Assembly: GCA_965220095.1 (NCBI GenBank)
Contig: OZ244805.1
Coordinates: 868,001-932,000, forward strand
Direction: 5' to 3'
DNA length: 64,000 nt
From: Bin87 sp965220095
GTDB taxonomy: Bacteria; Chloroflexota; Dehalococcoidia; Lucifugimonadales; UBA3495
In this document: positions 33,277-42,900 of the stretch, piece after piece
Position numbering within the stretch: position 1 is the first letter of the stretch
How the letters are laid out: each line of letters starts with the position of its first letter
The notes under the pieces: generated by a model
What the model was told of the DNA's origin: nothing
What the model saw: only the letters and a program-made list of their open reading frames with translations
The model's database searches: none
Position numbers and translations under genes: made by a program

Positions 33277-33708
33277 TCAGCCGACCGGCGAACCGGGCGC
33301 CGTCGCCTGCAAGACAGACCGCTGGCGTTGCGTTTCGACCGTGCCCTGGTTGGCGTCCTGCCATTCCAGACCACGGTCGAGGAGCCAGGTCTTTACCTGT
33401 TGCAGATCAAACAACGAACGCGCATCGGCAAGGGCTTGCTCGTGGTCGAATGACTTGCAGGAAAATACGTCGATATTCACGTAGTCGCGATGTGGAAAGG
33501 TGTGGACGCTGATGTGGCTTTCGGCGATGATGACGAATCCGGATATACCGCTGTCGTTGGCGTGCTGCCCGTGGTATTCCAACACTTCCGGCTCGGTGAT
33601 CTTGGTCATGCCCAGGTTGGTCGGATATTCGCTGAGGAAGGACCGCAACCGTTCCGTGTCCCACATCATGCTGGCGTCGCCGCCGAACCCGTCGATAATG
33701 AGGTGCAT
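33277..33708 (-). CDS. speD: S-adenosylmethionine decarboxylase proenzyme
   Basis: 143 residues starting MHLIIDGFGGD. The family usually starts at this point; the frame is open further upstream but that part lies in the leader behind a promoter and hairpin. 'ESHISVHTFPHRDYVNIDVFSC' (about 69-90) contains the self-cleavage Ser that becomes the pyruvoyl group, then the catalytic His and Cys. It is the small prokaryotic class 1B type. It makes decarboxylated SAM, used in spermidine synthesis. It is first in a two-gene operon with agmatinase. Confidence 0.87.
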   Translation of the reverse strand: MHLIIDGFGGDASMMWDTERLRSFLSEYPTNLGMTKITEPEVLEYHGQHANDSGISGFVIIAESHISVHTFPHRDYVNIDVFSCKSFDHEQALADARSLFDLQQVKTWLLDRGLEWQDANQGTVETQRQRSVLQATAPGSPVG

Positions 33709-33736
33709 TCTGCTAACCAGGCCCTGCCCATAAAAT

Positions 33737-33813
33737 CGGCCCCGTCTGCCGGGGCCGTCGCCATCTTGTGAAATTGTGGCGTATAGAATATCATAGCCGC
33801 CACGCCAATTCAA
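33737..33813 (-). promoter_or_regulatory. speD promoter and leader hairpin
   Basis: On the minus strand, TTGAAT (33813-33808) and TATTCT (33790-33785) are separated by exactly 17 bp, each matching four of six consensus bases. In the predicted 70-base leader, CGGCCCC and GGGGCCG (33737-33757) form a 7-bp hairpin followed by ATTTTAT. An attenuator is possible but not shown. Confidence 0.45.
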
Positions 33814-33955
33814 AGGCGATAATCTCGCAGTTGCCACTGCCGGGCGCCGCGGCTGCAATCCGTGGCTGCGGTGGGGCCGTATCTAATCCAGTTCCCCTCA
33901 ACAGACGAACCTACTTGAGACGAACGCATCTGCTGGTCAACCACCGGGCGAATCT

Positions 33956-34960
33956 ATGGCGACTGACATCAACAGCGACATCAACGCGGACTCAGAATCG
34001 AACTTCGACGTAATGATAAACGTCAGTGATCTGACGCATTACTATGGGCCGATGCCGGCCGTTGAGAACGTCAACTTCACCGTGCGCCGCGGCGAGATTC
34101 TTGGTTTTCTGGGCCCTAACGGCGCCGGCAAAACCACCACCATGCGCATTCTCACCGGGTTTATGCCGCCAACGCGCGGCACCGTTACGGTGGATGGGTA
34201 TGATGTGGTGGAAAAATCGCTGGAAGTGCGCAAGCGCGTCGGGTACCTGCCCGAATCGGTGCCTCTCCATACGGAGATGACCGTAACGAATTACCTGAAA
34301 TACATGGGCACCCTGCGCCGAATGAACGGCCGCCGAATCCGCTCGCGCATTGACGATGTGATCGATCTGTGCCACCTGGAAGACTACAGCAAAACCATAA
34401 TTGGCAAATTGTCCAAAGGGTTCCGGCAGCGAGTGGGCATTGCCCAGGCTATTCTCCACGAACCGGAAGTGCTGGTGCTTGACGAGCCAACAATTGGCAT
34501 TGACCCGATCCAGGTCGTGGAGACTCGGAGCCTCATTCAGGACTTGGGTCGCGAGCAAACCGTCGTGCTGAGCAGCCACATCCTGCCGGAAGTTAGCATG
34601 ATTTGTGAACGGGTGCTCATCATCCACGAAGGACACATTGTGGCCGCCGACACCCCCAACAACCTGGCCCAACACCTGCAGGGGGTTGAGCAACTGGAGG
34701 TTGAGATCGGCGGCCCGCCGGCCGAGGTGGTGCCCGTCCTGCGCGCTGTCGATGGAGTTACCGAGGTTACCCATCACCCGCGTCCTGGCGTCAACGCGTA
34801 TCGAATCAAGTTTACGGAAGGCCTGGACCTGCGCGATGAAATCTCCCGCACGGTGTTCACCCATGACTGGAGTCTGCTGAGTATGCAGGTCAACAGCATG
34901 AGCCTGGAAGAGATTTTCCTCCGCCTTACCACCATGGACGACCACGAGGAATCAGTTTAA
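33956..34960 (+). CDS. ABC transporter ATP-binding protein, GldA-like
   Basis: 334 residues. Walker A 'GPNGAGKTT' (about 53-61), Q-loop in 'LPESVPLHT', signature 'LSKGFRQR' (about 150-157) and Walker B 'VLVLDEPT' (about 172-179) followed by an H-loop 'SSH' are intact. The last 90 residues form an extension common to GldA/CcmA-type exporters. It powers the membrane protein encoded 6 bp downstream. The four genes 33956-38565 match the GldA-GldF-GldG-DUF4340 cluster known in many non-gliding bacteria. The first 19 residues are unlike the family, so ATG at 34013 (MINVSDLTHYYG) is an alternative start. Confidence 0.85.
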   Translation: MATDINSDINADSESNFDVMINVSDLTHYYGPMPAVENVNFTVRRGEILGFLGPNGAGKTTTMRILTGFMPPTRGTVTVDGYDVVEKSLEVRKRVGYLPESVPLHTEMTVTNYLKYMGTLRRMNGRRIRSRIDDVIDLCHLEDYSKTIIGKLSKGFRQRVGIAQAILHEPEVLVLDEPTIGIDPIQVVETRSLIQDLGREQTVVLSSHILPEVSMICERVLIIHEGHIVAADTPNNLAQHLQGVEQLEVEIGGPPAEVVPVLRAVDGVTEVTHHPRPGVNAYRIKFTEGLDLRDEISRTVFTHDWSLLSMQVNSMSLEEIFLRLTTMDDHEESV

Positions 34961-34966
34961 TCAGCC

Positions 34967-35680
34967 ATGCGAACGATTCGCGCCGTTGCGCTCAAAGAAA
35001 TACAGATCTATTTCAGCAGCCCGGTGGCCTATATCGTGGCACTTATTTTCATGGCGCTGAGCGGTTTCTTTTTCGTACGGGACCTGGGAAATCCGTTTCC
35101 CGAAGCTTCGATGAGCAACTTTTTCCAGGGGGCAACCTTTCTGCTCATCCCGCTGGCACCGGCGCTGACCATGCGTCTCCTGGCGGAAGAGCAGAAACTT
35201 GGGACCATCGAATTGTTGCTCACGTCACCGGTGCGCGACTGGGAGGTGATACTGGGCAAGTACGTCGCCTGCACGGTCTTCCTGCTCTTCCTGCTGGCCC
35301 TAACGTCATATTATGTAATCCTTTTGTTGGTGTTCGCCACTCCGGATCCAGGGCCAATCTACTCTGGATACATCGGATTGCTGCTTTATGGAATGGCAGC
35401 GTTGTCGGTGGGTATCCTGACATCAACGCTGACCAGCAACCAGATTATCGCCGCCGTAGTCGGCACCGGTATTCTGGTGGTGCTGTACGCCACGGCGTTC
35501 GTTTCAGATGTGGTTACGGGCGTGTGGGCGACCATATTTAGCCAACTGGGATTCACCGTCCATTTCAACGACTTCGATCGGGGTATCATCGACTCGACGC
35601 ACATCGTGTATTTCGTTACGGCTACCGCGCTGTTCCTGTTCCTCTCCATAAGGGCGCTGGAGTCGCGCCGCTGGAGGTAG
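34967..35680 (+). CDS. ABC-2 type permease, GldF-like
   Basis: 237 residues with six predicted membrane segments (about 18-36, 56-74, 103-124, 134-155, 163-182, 215-232). 'EEQKLGTIELLLTSPVRDWEVILGKY' (about 73-98) is the cytoplasmic coupling loop typical of ABC-2 exporters and GldF. It pairs with the preceding ATPase, 6 bp apart, and its stop overlaps the next gene region by two bases. Substrate unknown. Confidence 0.82.
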   Translation: MRTIRAVALKEIQIYFSSPVAYIVALIFMALSGFFFVRDLGNPFPEASMSNFFQGATFLLIPLAPALTMRLLAEEQKLGTIELLLTSPVRDWEVILGKYVACTVFLLFLLALTSYYVILLLVFATPDPGPIYSGYIGLLLYGMAALSVGILTSTLTSNQIIAAVVGTGILVVLYATAFVSDVVTGVWATIFSQLGFTVHFNDFDRGIIDSTHIVYFVTATALFLFLSIRALESRRWR

Positions 35681-35681
35681 C

Positions 35682-37478
35682 ATGAGCCAGCAGCGCGCCG
35701 ATGAAACACCACGAGACTGGCGAAGACGCCGCAATCGGGACCGCCAGGCGGCGGGGACACCGGCCGCGTCCGAGACCGGCGAACGAGGCCCGGCCCTTGA
35801 AGAACAGTCGCGGACGCTTTTCTCCTTCATCGAGCCCGTCTTCGATTTCATCGGAATATTCTACGCCCCGATCCTGATTGCCGGTGTAGTCGGCATCATT
35901 CTTGGCGGTGTGCTGTTCGCCTTCGTCAGATCACTGAGCCTTTACGGCGCGGTGGTGCTGGGCATCGGCGCCGTGTTGGTGGCCCTGGTCGCCATTTCGT
36001 ATTTCAGCAAAGTGGTGGCCGCGTTTTTCAGCCGCACCGGTCGTTACGGGATTAACACTGTCATTATGGTGGCGGCTTTTATCGGGTTGGTCGTGTTGGC
36101 CAACTACGTTGCATTCGAGAACAACTTTCGAGCTGATACCACCGCCACCAATCAATTCTCCCTGGCACACAGCACCAGGGATTTGCTGGAACAGCTTGAC
36201 CGCCCGATCAGCGTTAGGGCCTATTACCCCGACGAAATCACCAATATTGATATGCTCACGCGCCGGGGCAAAGTCGAAAATATGCTCATTGAGTTCAGCC
36301 AGCGCAGCGGCAACTTCACCTACCAGTTCGTTGACCCGCAAAAAGAGGCCGAGTTAGCCCGGAGTCAGGGAGTTACCGCCTACGAGACGCTGTCGGTTTC
36401 GGCGGTCGGCACCGATATTATTGACCTGCTGCAACCCACTGATGCTGCATTCAGCCGGCTGGAGCAAGACCTGTACACCGCGTTGCTGGTTGCTACTGGA
36501 ACCGAACGCAAGAAAGTATATTTCCTAGCCGGCCACGGAGAGCGCGACATAGCGCAAACGGCCGAAGATGGTTACGACCAGATTCGGCTAGGACTGGAAG
36601 GCGACAACTATGAAGTAGCCAATCTCCCCTGGCCTATTACCGATGAAGACGTTTCGGTGCCGGATGACGCGGCTTTGCTGGTAATTGCGGGACCGACCGG
36701 CGAACTTCCAGTCGCCCACGTGGATGCGCTGAACTTCTATATGGCGGGTCGCAACACCGATGGAGAAGCCAGGCGGGAGGGCGCCCGCTTAATCTTCCTG
36801 GCCGAACCAGACACGCACGATACCTTCCGGGCGTTTCTCGCATTCTGGGGAGTCGTCGTCAGCGACAGCTATATCCGAGACGTGGAAGGCTCTCAACCCA
36901 ATGCGCCGCGCACGCTGCGGGTCGGCATCTACAACCCGCAGGCGCCGCCCGAAATCGTGGCGCCGAGGGGCCAGCAACTCAACGTGGCTTTTATGCCGGG
37001 AACCGCTGCGGTGGAACCTATCCTGGAAGAGTCTAGCGCGCGCTTGCCGGTGCCGATAGCCGCCACCACCGCCACCGCTCGCCTCATCGACGACATCGAA
37101 CGGATTGATCCGGTTGACAGCGACCGGCAGGGTGTCTTCTTTCCGGCCGTGTACCTGGACATCGTGGCGCCGGTTGGCGCCGCAGTACCAACGAGTCGGC
37201 CGCCGGCCAACGAAATAGCCGGAATGGCGGTTTTCGGAGACTCGGATTTTGTCTCCAACCGGAACGTGCAGCGCGGTTCCAGCGCGGCCCTATTCCTCAA
37301 TTCCGCCAACTATCTCATGGGAGACTTCTCGCTGGTTTCGATCCGCGACCGCGAGTTCGTGTACCGGGAATGGAACCTGGACGAGAATGAGTTCAATTTC
37401 GTTCGGTTCTCCACCTGGCTGCTGCTGCCCGGCTTGATGGGCTTGATGGCCATCGTGGTGTGGTGGGTGCGGCGCTAA
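35682..37478 (+). CDS. GldG-family auxiliary membrane protein
   Basis: 598 residues. A charged, Arg-rich N-terminus (1-40) is followed by two or three hydrophobic segments (about 60-85, 88-108, 128-146) and a long extracytoplasmic region (150-570) beginning 'NNFRADTTATNQFSLAHSTRDLLEQLDRPISVRAYYP', which matches the GldG/ABC-type uncharacterized transport domain. 'KKVYFLAGHGERDI' (about 271-284) is the conserved core. A final membrane helix (about 575-594) ends with 'WWVRR'. It probably forms the outward part of the GldA/GldF exporter. Confidence 0.8.
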   Translation: MSQQRADETPRDWRRRRNRDRQAAGTPAASETGERGPALEEQSRTLFSFIEPVFDFIGIFYAPILIAGVVGIILGGVLFAFVRSLSLYGAVVLGIGAVLVALVAISYFSKVVAAFFSRTGRYGINTVIMVAAFIGLVVLANYVAFENNFRADTTATNQFSLAHSTRDLLEQLDRPISVRAYYPDEITNIDMLTRRGKVENMLIEFSQRSGNFTYQFVDPQKEAELARSQGVTAYETLSVSAVGTDIIDLLQPTDAAFSRLEQDLYTALLVATGTERKKVYFLAGHGERDIAQTAEDGYDQIRLGLEGDNYEVANLPWPITDEDVSVPDDAALLVIAGPTGELPVAHVDALNFYMAGRNTDGEARREGARLIFLAEPDTHDTFRAFLAFWGVVVSDSYIRDVEGSQPNAPRTLRVGIYNPQAPPEIVAPRGQQLNVAFMPGTAAVEPILEESSARLPVPIAATTATARLIDDIERIDPVDSDRQGVFFPAVYLDIVAPVGAAVPTSRPPANEIAGMAVFGDSDFVSNRNVQRGSSAALFLNSANYLMGDFSLVSIRDREFVYREWNLDENEFNFVRFSTWLLLPGLMGLMAIVVWWVRR

Positions 37479-37497
37479 CCGGAGACCCCGCCAGCCA

Positions 37498-38565
37498 ATG
37501 AATATCCGGTTAACTATTCTGCTGGTCTTCGTGCTGGCTATCTTTGGAACGCTCGCCCTATATTTCAAACCCTGGGAGCAAACTTCGACCCGTCAAGACC
37601 AACCGTGGCTCTACCGCATCGACGATGATTCCATCGTGCACGTGGAGGTTACCCACCAGGGACAGACGGTTGTGTATGATAAAGACTTGGGGCGCGGCAA
37701 ATGGTTCATCGTGGACGACGACCAGCGTGCCGAGGTTTACCAGCAAAAATGGGCCGGCACGCCTCTGCTGCTAAGCGGTCCGAAGGTCAACCGGGTGCTG
37801 TCCGAAACTATCGAGAACCCGGTGCAATATGGGCTGGAGCCGCCTGAAAGCATCATCCAGGTAACCGAAGAAACCGGCCTGGTGTATGAATTTTGGCTGG
37901 GCAACGTTACTCCGGACGGTGGTTACAGCTACGCCTATTTGGTGGGAGATCCCAAACTGTTCACGGTGCCCGAGATTTGGGCGCAGGTGGTCAACCGGCT
38001 GGTTAACGAACCACCATACATACCACCACCCATCGAGTTGGGTTACTTTTTCGAGGTTGATCTCCGCGACATCAACGAGCTAGAGGTTACCCATAAGGGT
38101 ATAACGGTAACCTACGCCCCGGACCCAAGCGAACGGATTTGGTACGCTACCGTCGGCGACGAGAGGTTGGCGGTTAACCCACCAGTGTGGTGGAGTCAGC
38201 AGCTACAATGGTTCGGGCAACCGAGCAAACCCGGCGGCCCCGAGGCGCAGGGTGGGTGGCAAATATCACTGGACGCCGCCACCGATCCGCAATACGGGCT
38301 CTCACCCCCGGAAACCGTCGTTCGCGTAACAACGGCTGACGATATGCAGGAATTTTATATCGGAACGCGGCACATCGAAATTGATGAAGACGGCAATCCG
38401 ATATTGGATGACGACGGTAACGCCCAGGTTCGGGTGAATTACGCCGGACTGCCCGACGACCCGATCGTTTATGTAATCAACTCGGTGCGGGCCGCACGCA
38501 CCATCTGCCTGGTGACTGATCCCCCACTTGGCTCCCCAAACGAATGTCCAGCGTCCAGTCGCTGA
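37498..38565 (+). CDS. DUF4340 domain-containing membrane-anchored protein
   Basis: 355 residues; an N-terminal anchor (about 4-22) and then extracytoplasmic beta-rich repeats with 'WFIVDDDQRAEVYQQKW', 'ENPVQYGLEPPESIIQVTEETG' and a second similar unit 'DPQYGLSPPETVVRVTTADDM', the paired pattern of DUF4340. It closes the four-gene GldA/F/G operon in the way seen in other phyla. The function of DUF4340 is unknown; the linkage indicates a role in the export complex. GAGGAGG at its end serves the next gene, cinA. Confidence 0.75.
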   Translation: MNIRLTILLVFVLAIFGTLALYFKPWEQTSTRQDQPWLYRIDDDSIVHVEVTHQGQTVVYDKDLGRGKWFIVDDDQRAEVYQQKWAGTPLLLSGPKVNRVLSETIENPVQYGLEPPESIIQVTEETGLVYEFWLGNVTPDGGYSYAYLVGDPKLFTVPEIWAQVVNRLVNEPPYIPPPIELGYFFEVDLRDINELEVTHKGITVTYAPDPSERIWYATVGDERLAVNPPVWWSQQLQWFGQPSKPGGPEAQGGWQISLDAATDPQYGLSPPETVVRVTTADDMQEFYIGTRHIEIDEDGNPILDDDGNAQVRVNYAGLPDDPIVYVINSVRAARTICLVTDPPLGSPNECPASSR

Positions 38566-38575
38566 GGAGGTTGTT

Positions 38576-39817
38576 GTGAAGGCCGAGATTGTTTCCATTG
38601 GCACGGAACTGCTCATGGGCGAATTGACTGATACCAACGCAAGCTGGATCGCCGGCCGGCTGCCGCCGTTGGGAATCCAGCTGCAATGGGTCAGCATCGT
38701 CGGCGACGATTTGCCCATGCTGACCGAAGCATTCCGGCGCGGCATGGAACGGTCGGACATTATCTTCACGACGGGGGGGTTGGGGCCCACCCAGGATGAT
38801 CTGACCCGGGAAGCCGTGGCTGCCGCCCTGGGGGAAGCTCCGGTGGTGCAGGAAGCCGAACTGGAAAATCTGCGGCAGTGGTTCCGTAACCGCGGCCAGG
38901 ATATGCCGGCGCACAACGTCAAGCAGGCGCACCTCGTTCCATCAGCCAGCTTCATTACCAACCGCAACGGCACAGCGCCCGGCTGGTGGGCCGAAAAGGG
39001 GGGCAAGCACATAGTCTGCATGCCAGGGCCGCCGGGCGAAAATCGGGCAATGTGGGCTGACGAAATCGACGCCAGGCTGAAAACAATGATTGATACCGAG
39101 GTAACTATTACCCGGAATATCAAAACCCTGGGTTTGGGCGAAGCTTCCGTGGACGAAATCGTGTCCGAATATTTCGGGCTGGAGAATCCTTATCTGGGGA
39201 TTTACTCCAAAGCCGACGGAATTCACCTCCGCATCATCGCCCGCGCCGCCGATGAAGCGGTTGCCCGCGAGATGATTGCCCCAGTAGAAAACGCCATCCA
39301 CGAGCGTCTGGGGCCTTACATCTGGGGATACGACGATGAGACTCCCGAATTGTCGGTGGGTTCTGCGTTGGTCGCTCGCGGCATGACGCTGGCCACGATG
39401 GAATCTGTGAGCGGCGGTTTCCTCGCCAACAGCATCACGGAAGCGCCCGACAGCAACCAGTGGTATCGCGGCGGTAGCGTCGCTTACACCACCGATGCAA
39501 TGATAGCGGCCGGCGTGGACGCAGATGTGCTGAGTGATCACGGTGTGGTGAGCCAACAAACCGCCAATGCCATGGCGTTGGCGGCCCAGTACTCTAACGC
39601 GGCTGATTTCGGCATCGGCGTAACCGGAGTCCTGGGACCACAGGAGCTGGAAGGGCACCGACCCGGCACGATTCACATCGCGATTGCCCACGGCGAAGAC
39701 GTGCAGGAATTCCCACTGCGAACACCACCGCGCAGGCTGGTGATCAAACGGCGCTCGTGCAACACCGCGCTAACGGAATTGCGCAAACTGATTACGGCGG
39801 TTTCGCCCGGTCCCTGA
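38576..39817 (+). CDS. cinA: CinA-like competence/damage-inducible protein
   Basis: 413 residues, GTG start with GAGGAGG 5 bp upstream inside the end of the previous gene. The N-terminal MoCF-like domain has 'VSIGTELLMGELTDTNASWI' and 'TTGGLGPTQDD' (about 62-72), the ADP-ribose or nucleotide pyrophosphatase active site. The C-terminal nicotinamide-mononucleotide deamidase domain is divergent: the usual ESCTGG is ESVSGG, and the Lys expected after 'VAY(S/T)xxA' appears as Met ('VAYTTDAM'), so deamidase activity is doubtful. It is linked to the exporter operon only by position. A strong shared terminator follows. Confidence 0.8.
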   Translation: MKAEIVSIGTELLMGELTDTNASWIAGRLPPLGIQLQWVSIVGDDLPMLTEAFRRGMERSDIIFTTGGLGPTQDDLTREAVAAALGEAPVVQEAELENLRQWFRNRGQDMPAHNVKQAHLVPSASFITNRNGTAPGWWAEKGGKHIVCMPGPPGENRAMWADEIDARLKTMIDTEVTITRNIKTLGLGEASVDEIVSEYFGLENPYLGIYSKADGIHLRIIARAADEAVAREMIAPVENAIHERLGPYIWGYDDETPELSVGSALVARGMTLATMESVSGGFLANSITEAPDSNQWYRGGSVAYTTDAMIAAGVDADVLSDHGVVSQQTANAMALAAQYSNAADFGIGVTGVLGPQELEGHRPGTIHIAIAHGEDVQEFPLRTPPRRLVIKRRSCNTALTELRKLITAVSPGP

Positions 39818-39843
39818 TAAATCTGGACCGTCTCGATCACGGA

Positions 39844-39877
39844 AAACGGGCCGGCCAGGTTACTGGCCGGCCCGTTT
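39844..39877. terminator. bidirectional terminator between cinA and the VWA gene
   Basis: AAACGGGCCGGCCAG and CTGGCCGGCCCGTTT are perfect complements (15 bp, loop of 4), ending in T or A runs on both sides. It separates two convergent genes. Confidence 0.8.
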
Positions 39878-39905
39878 GGGCTCCAGGGAAGCGCGGTTTC
39901 CCAAC

Positions 39906-42900
39906 CTACATAGTTAGCGAGCGGTACAGCATGGGCAACCGTTCCGGCAAGGCCCAGATGTCGTCCAGAACCTCATAGTTGAGGTCTCCGCACATTGTCT
40001 TGAGATAGTCGTGCCCGGCCTTGTCGACCGTCAAGCAGAAGGGGGTAATTTCCTTACGCTTGGCCTCAAGCAGAGCCTGGTGGGTGTCGTGCACAGCGTA
40101 CTCTTTTTCGACGCCTTCCCGACTGTAACCTCGGTCCTGCGGCCTGCCATCGCTGATGAGGAACAGGATTTTCGTTGCCGAATCCTGATTATCCAGCTTG
40201 GTTATGGCGTGCCTGATTGCTGAACCCATGCGGGTGGCGTGCAGGGGAGTAACCTTGTCGATGCGCCGTTTGATTTTGTCGTTAAACTGTTCATCGATGT
40301 CCTTGATGACGTAGAACTCAACGTTTTCCCGGCCATAGCCGGAGAAGCCGTAAATTCCATAGGTGTCGCCGATGGACTCCAGCGCCTGGATTAGCAACGT
40401 GCAGCTCTCCCGCTCGAGGTCGATGATGCGCTTGTAGTGCCGGCGCACCAGACCTTCGCGTCGGCGGCGCAGCCAAACCATGTATTCCACGGGGTCGTCC
40501 GGCGCATCCCGGTCGTCCACCGAATGGCGACCCTCGTCGATGGCTTCGGCGGTGGAGGCAGACATATCCAGCAAGAACACAACCGACACGTCGCGCTGGA
40601 TCCGGTTGCGCCGCCAGTAGATTTTCTCGTCCGGAGGCACGTTCATGCGCAGGTCGGCCCACGCTTCCAGCGCCGAGTTCAGGTCGATGTCTTCGCCGTC
40701 GATCAGGCGGTAGGTTTTGCGCCACGTTTCCGGCATAATCAACTCGAACTGGCGCTTGATGTGAGCCAGCAACGTCGCGTAGTTCCGGAGCGAATCGTTG
40801 TAGAAGTTCTGGTCGCCCTCGTCGAGAATTTTCTCCTTGACGATGCACCATCGCGGTTTGTAGTCGTTGGCGCGGAAGTCCCATTCATCGTACACGAACG
40901 TTTTGGGCTCCAGCGCCTCCAGCTCGCCTCCGGAGTCGTCGTCGTGCAGGATGGGGCCGTAACCCCGGCCCGGATCATTGGACGGCGGAGGCACGCCGGC
41001 CTCCTTCATGATGTTCTGGGCGAACATGGCCATGCTCTGGTCCACGTCTCCCTCCTGGGCGTCCAGCTCCAGCTCGGCGCTGTCCTGCAGCAGTTGCTCC
41101 AGCTCTTCCTGAGTCATGGGCTCGGCGTCGCCCATCTGACTCTGGTCCATCTGGAGTTTGGTGAGTAACTGAACCATTTCAGGCTTGAAATCACCGCGGT
41201 ATTCAACGGGTTCAGGGGATTCGTAGGGATCGCCGTCGCCCTGTTCACCCTGTTGATCGCTCATGGCAGCCTGAAGCTTGTCCAGCAGCGCCTCGTATTC
41301 TTCCTCGGAGAACTCGCCGGGATCGTCCAGGTCTTCCGGCTGGTACTCGTCTTCCGGCTGCTGCTGGTTCTGTAGACGGGAGATTATCTCGTAGGCGCGC
41401 AGAGCCGCTTCCCCGGTGTCCTCAATGGTGGCGCGAATGGTGCGCAGGCGGTGCATGATGCGCGCCAGCATATACGCTTCTTCGCGATACTCCTGTGGAA
41501 CCGGCAGGTTTTCGAAATGATCCAGGCTCATGTGCACCAGCAGTTCGATGAGGGCTTCCTGCAACGGCAGGTCCTCAATTTTGGGCCGTGCTTCCAGCGC
41601 GCCGTCCTGTACGTCCTGCGCCGGCCGCCGGATGCCGGGATACTCGGTCTTGATCCGGTAATCCAGCCGGCAATCTTCCAGCACGCTGAACAGGTCAAAA
41701 ACCATCTTGCGGTCTTCAAACAGCGACAGGAAGCGGCCGATGTCAGTGAACACGCGCATCGTTCCGCCGGGGCCGCCGTCCGTCTCGATCGCGGGCCCGA
41801 TGTCCACGTCCTCGAGTCGGAAATGTTCGGCGGTGGCGGTTCGCATTGCTTCCGCGCGCGCCGCAATGGCTGCTTCCATGATCAACCGGCGGTCGTCAAA
41901 CACGCTAGCCGGCTTGTTGAATTCAAACTGGAAGCTGCCAAATTCGAGGTGGGATACCTGGTGCGTGGCCACCACCTTGAACCAGGCGAAGTTTTGAGAT
42001 TTATCGTTGTAGTTGTCCACCATTGGCGGTAGGTAAACCTTCGTGCCATCAGTGGAGGCGGTGTCCTGGTCAACCCAGCCGATTTGCTTGCGCACCAGTT
42101 CAGCGGTGCTCAGCACTTCGATGTTGCTGCCGGAGAGCGCCCGCGTGTACAGGCGCATGATGCCTTTCACCCGTTCCAGATCCAGGCTGGATGAAAGGGT
42201 TTCCAGCAACGCTTCAGAGGTGTTGGATTCGATCTTGAAGAAGGCGATACCGCTTTCCGGGTTTTCGTTTAGCAACTGCACGCCGTGCTGATACCACTGG
42301 TCCAGTTGGGCCAGTGTGATGCGGTTCAGCACCGGGTCCAGGCTCTTGAGGAAGGGTGGTACCGCATCCGGTGTTGTTGCCAGCAAGCCTTCGCACAGGT
42401 CAAGGATGTGGCCCTGCGATCCACCGGACACGTGGGCGAGAGCTTGCGCTCCGTCGTACAGGAAACGGGAGGTGTCCCGCAAACCCATTTTGGCCAGCTT
42501 TTCTCCCAGGCGCAGGAACCGGCCGGTTTGGCCTTCCTCCACATTTTGCAACGCACGGGGCGCCATTTCCAGGCACGCTTTGACTTCGCGCCAGCTGCTA
42601 TCAGTCAGCGCGCGGGACATCGACAGGAACGCTTCCCGTTCCCGGCCCATGCCGGGCAAAACGTCCCGGCCCAGCACCAGGCACTCGGCGGCGACGTCGT
42701 AGGATTTGTACGACAGCGCCTCGATCAGCGATGCGAACACCTCGACGTCCCAGAAGGGCAGGTTGCGAACCAGGTCCGGGCTGACCTCAAAGAAACGTGC
42801 TGCCAGCGTGCTGGACTTCCACGTGCCCTTGTATAGCGAACGGCCCAGACCGGCCCAACGCGGGATGTACTGGGGCCGCAAGTTGGTAACGATGGCGGGA

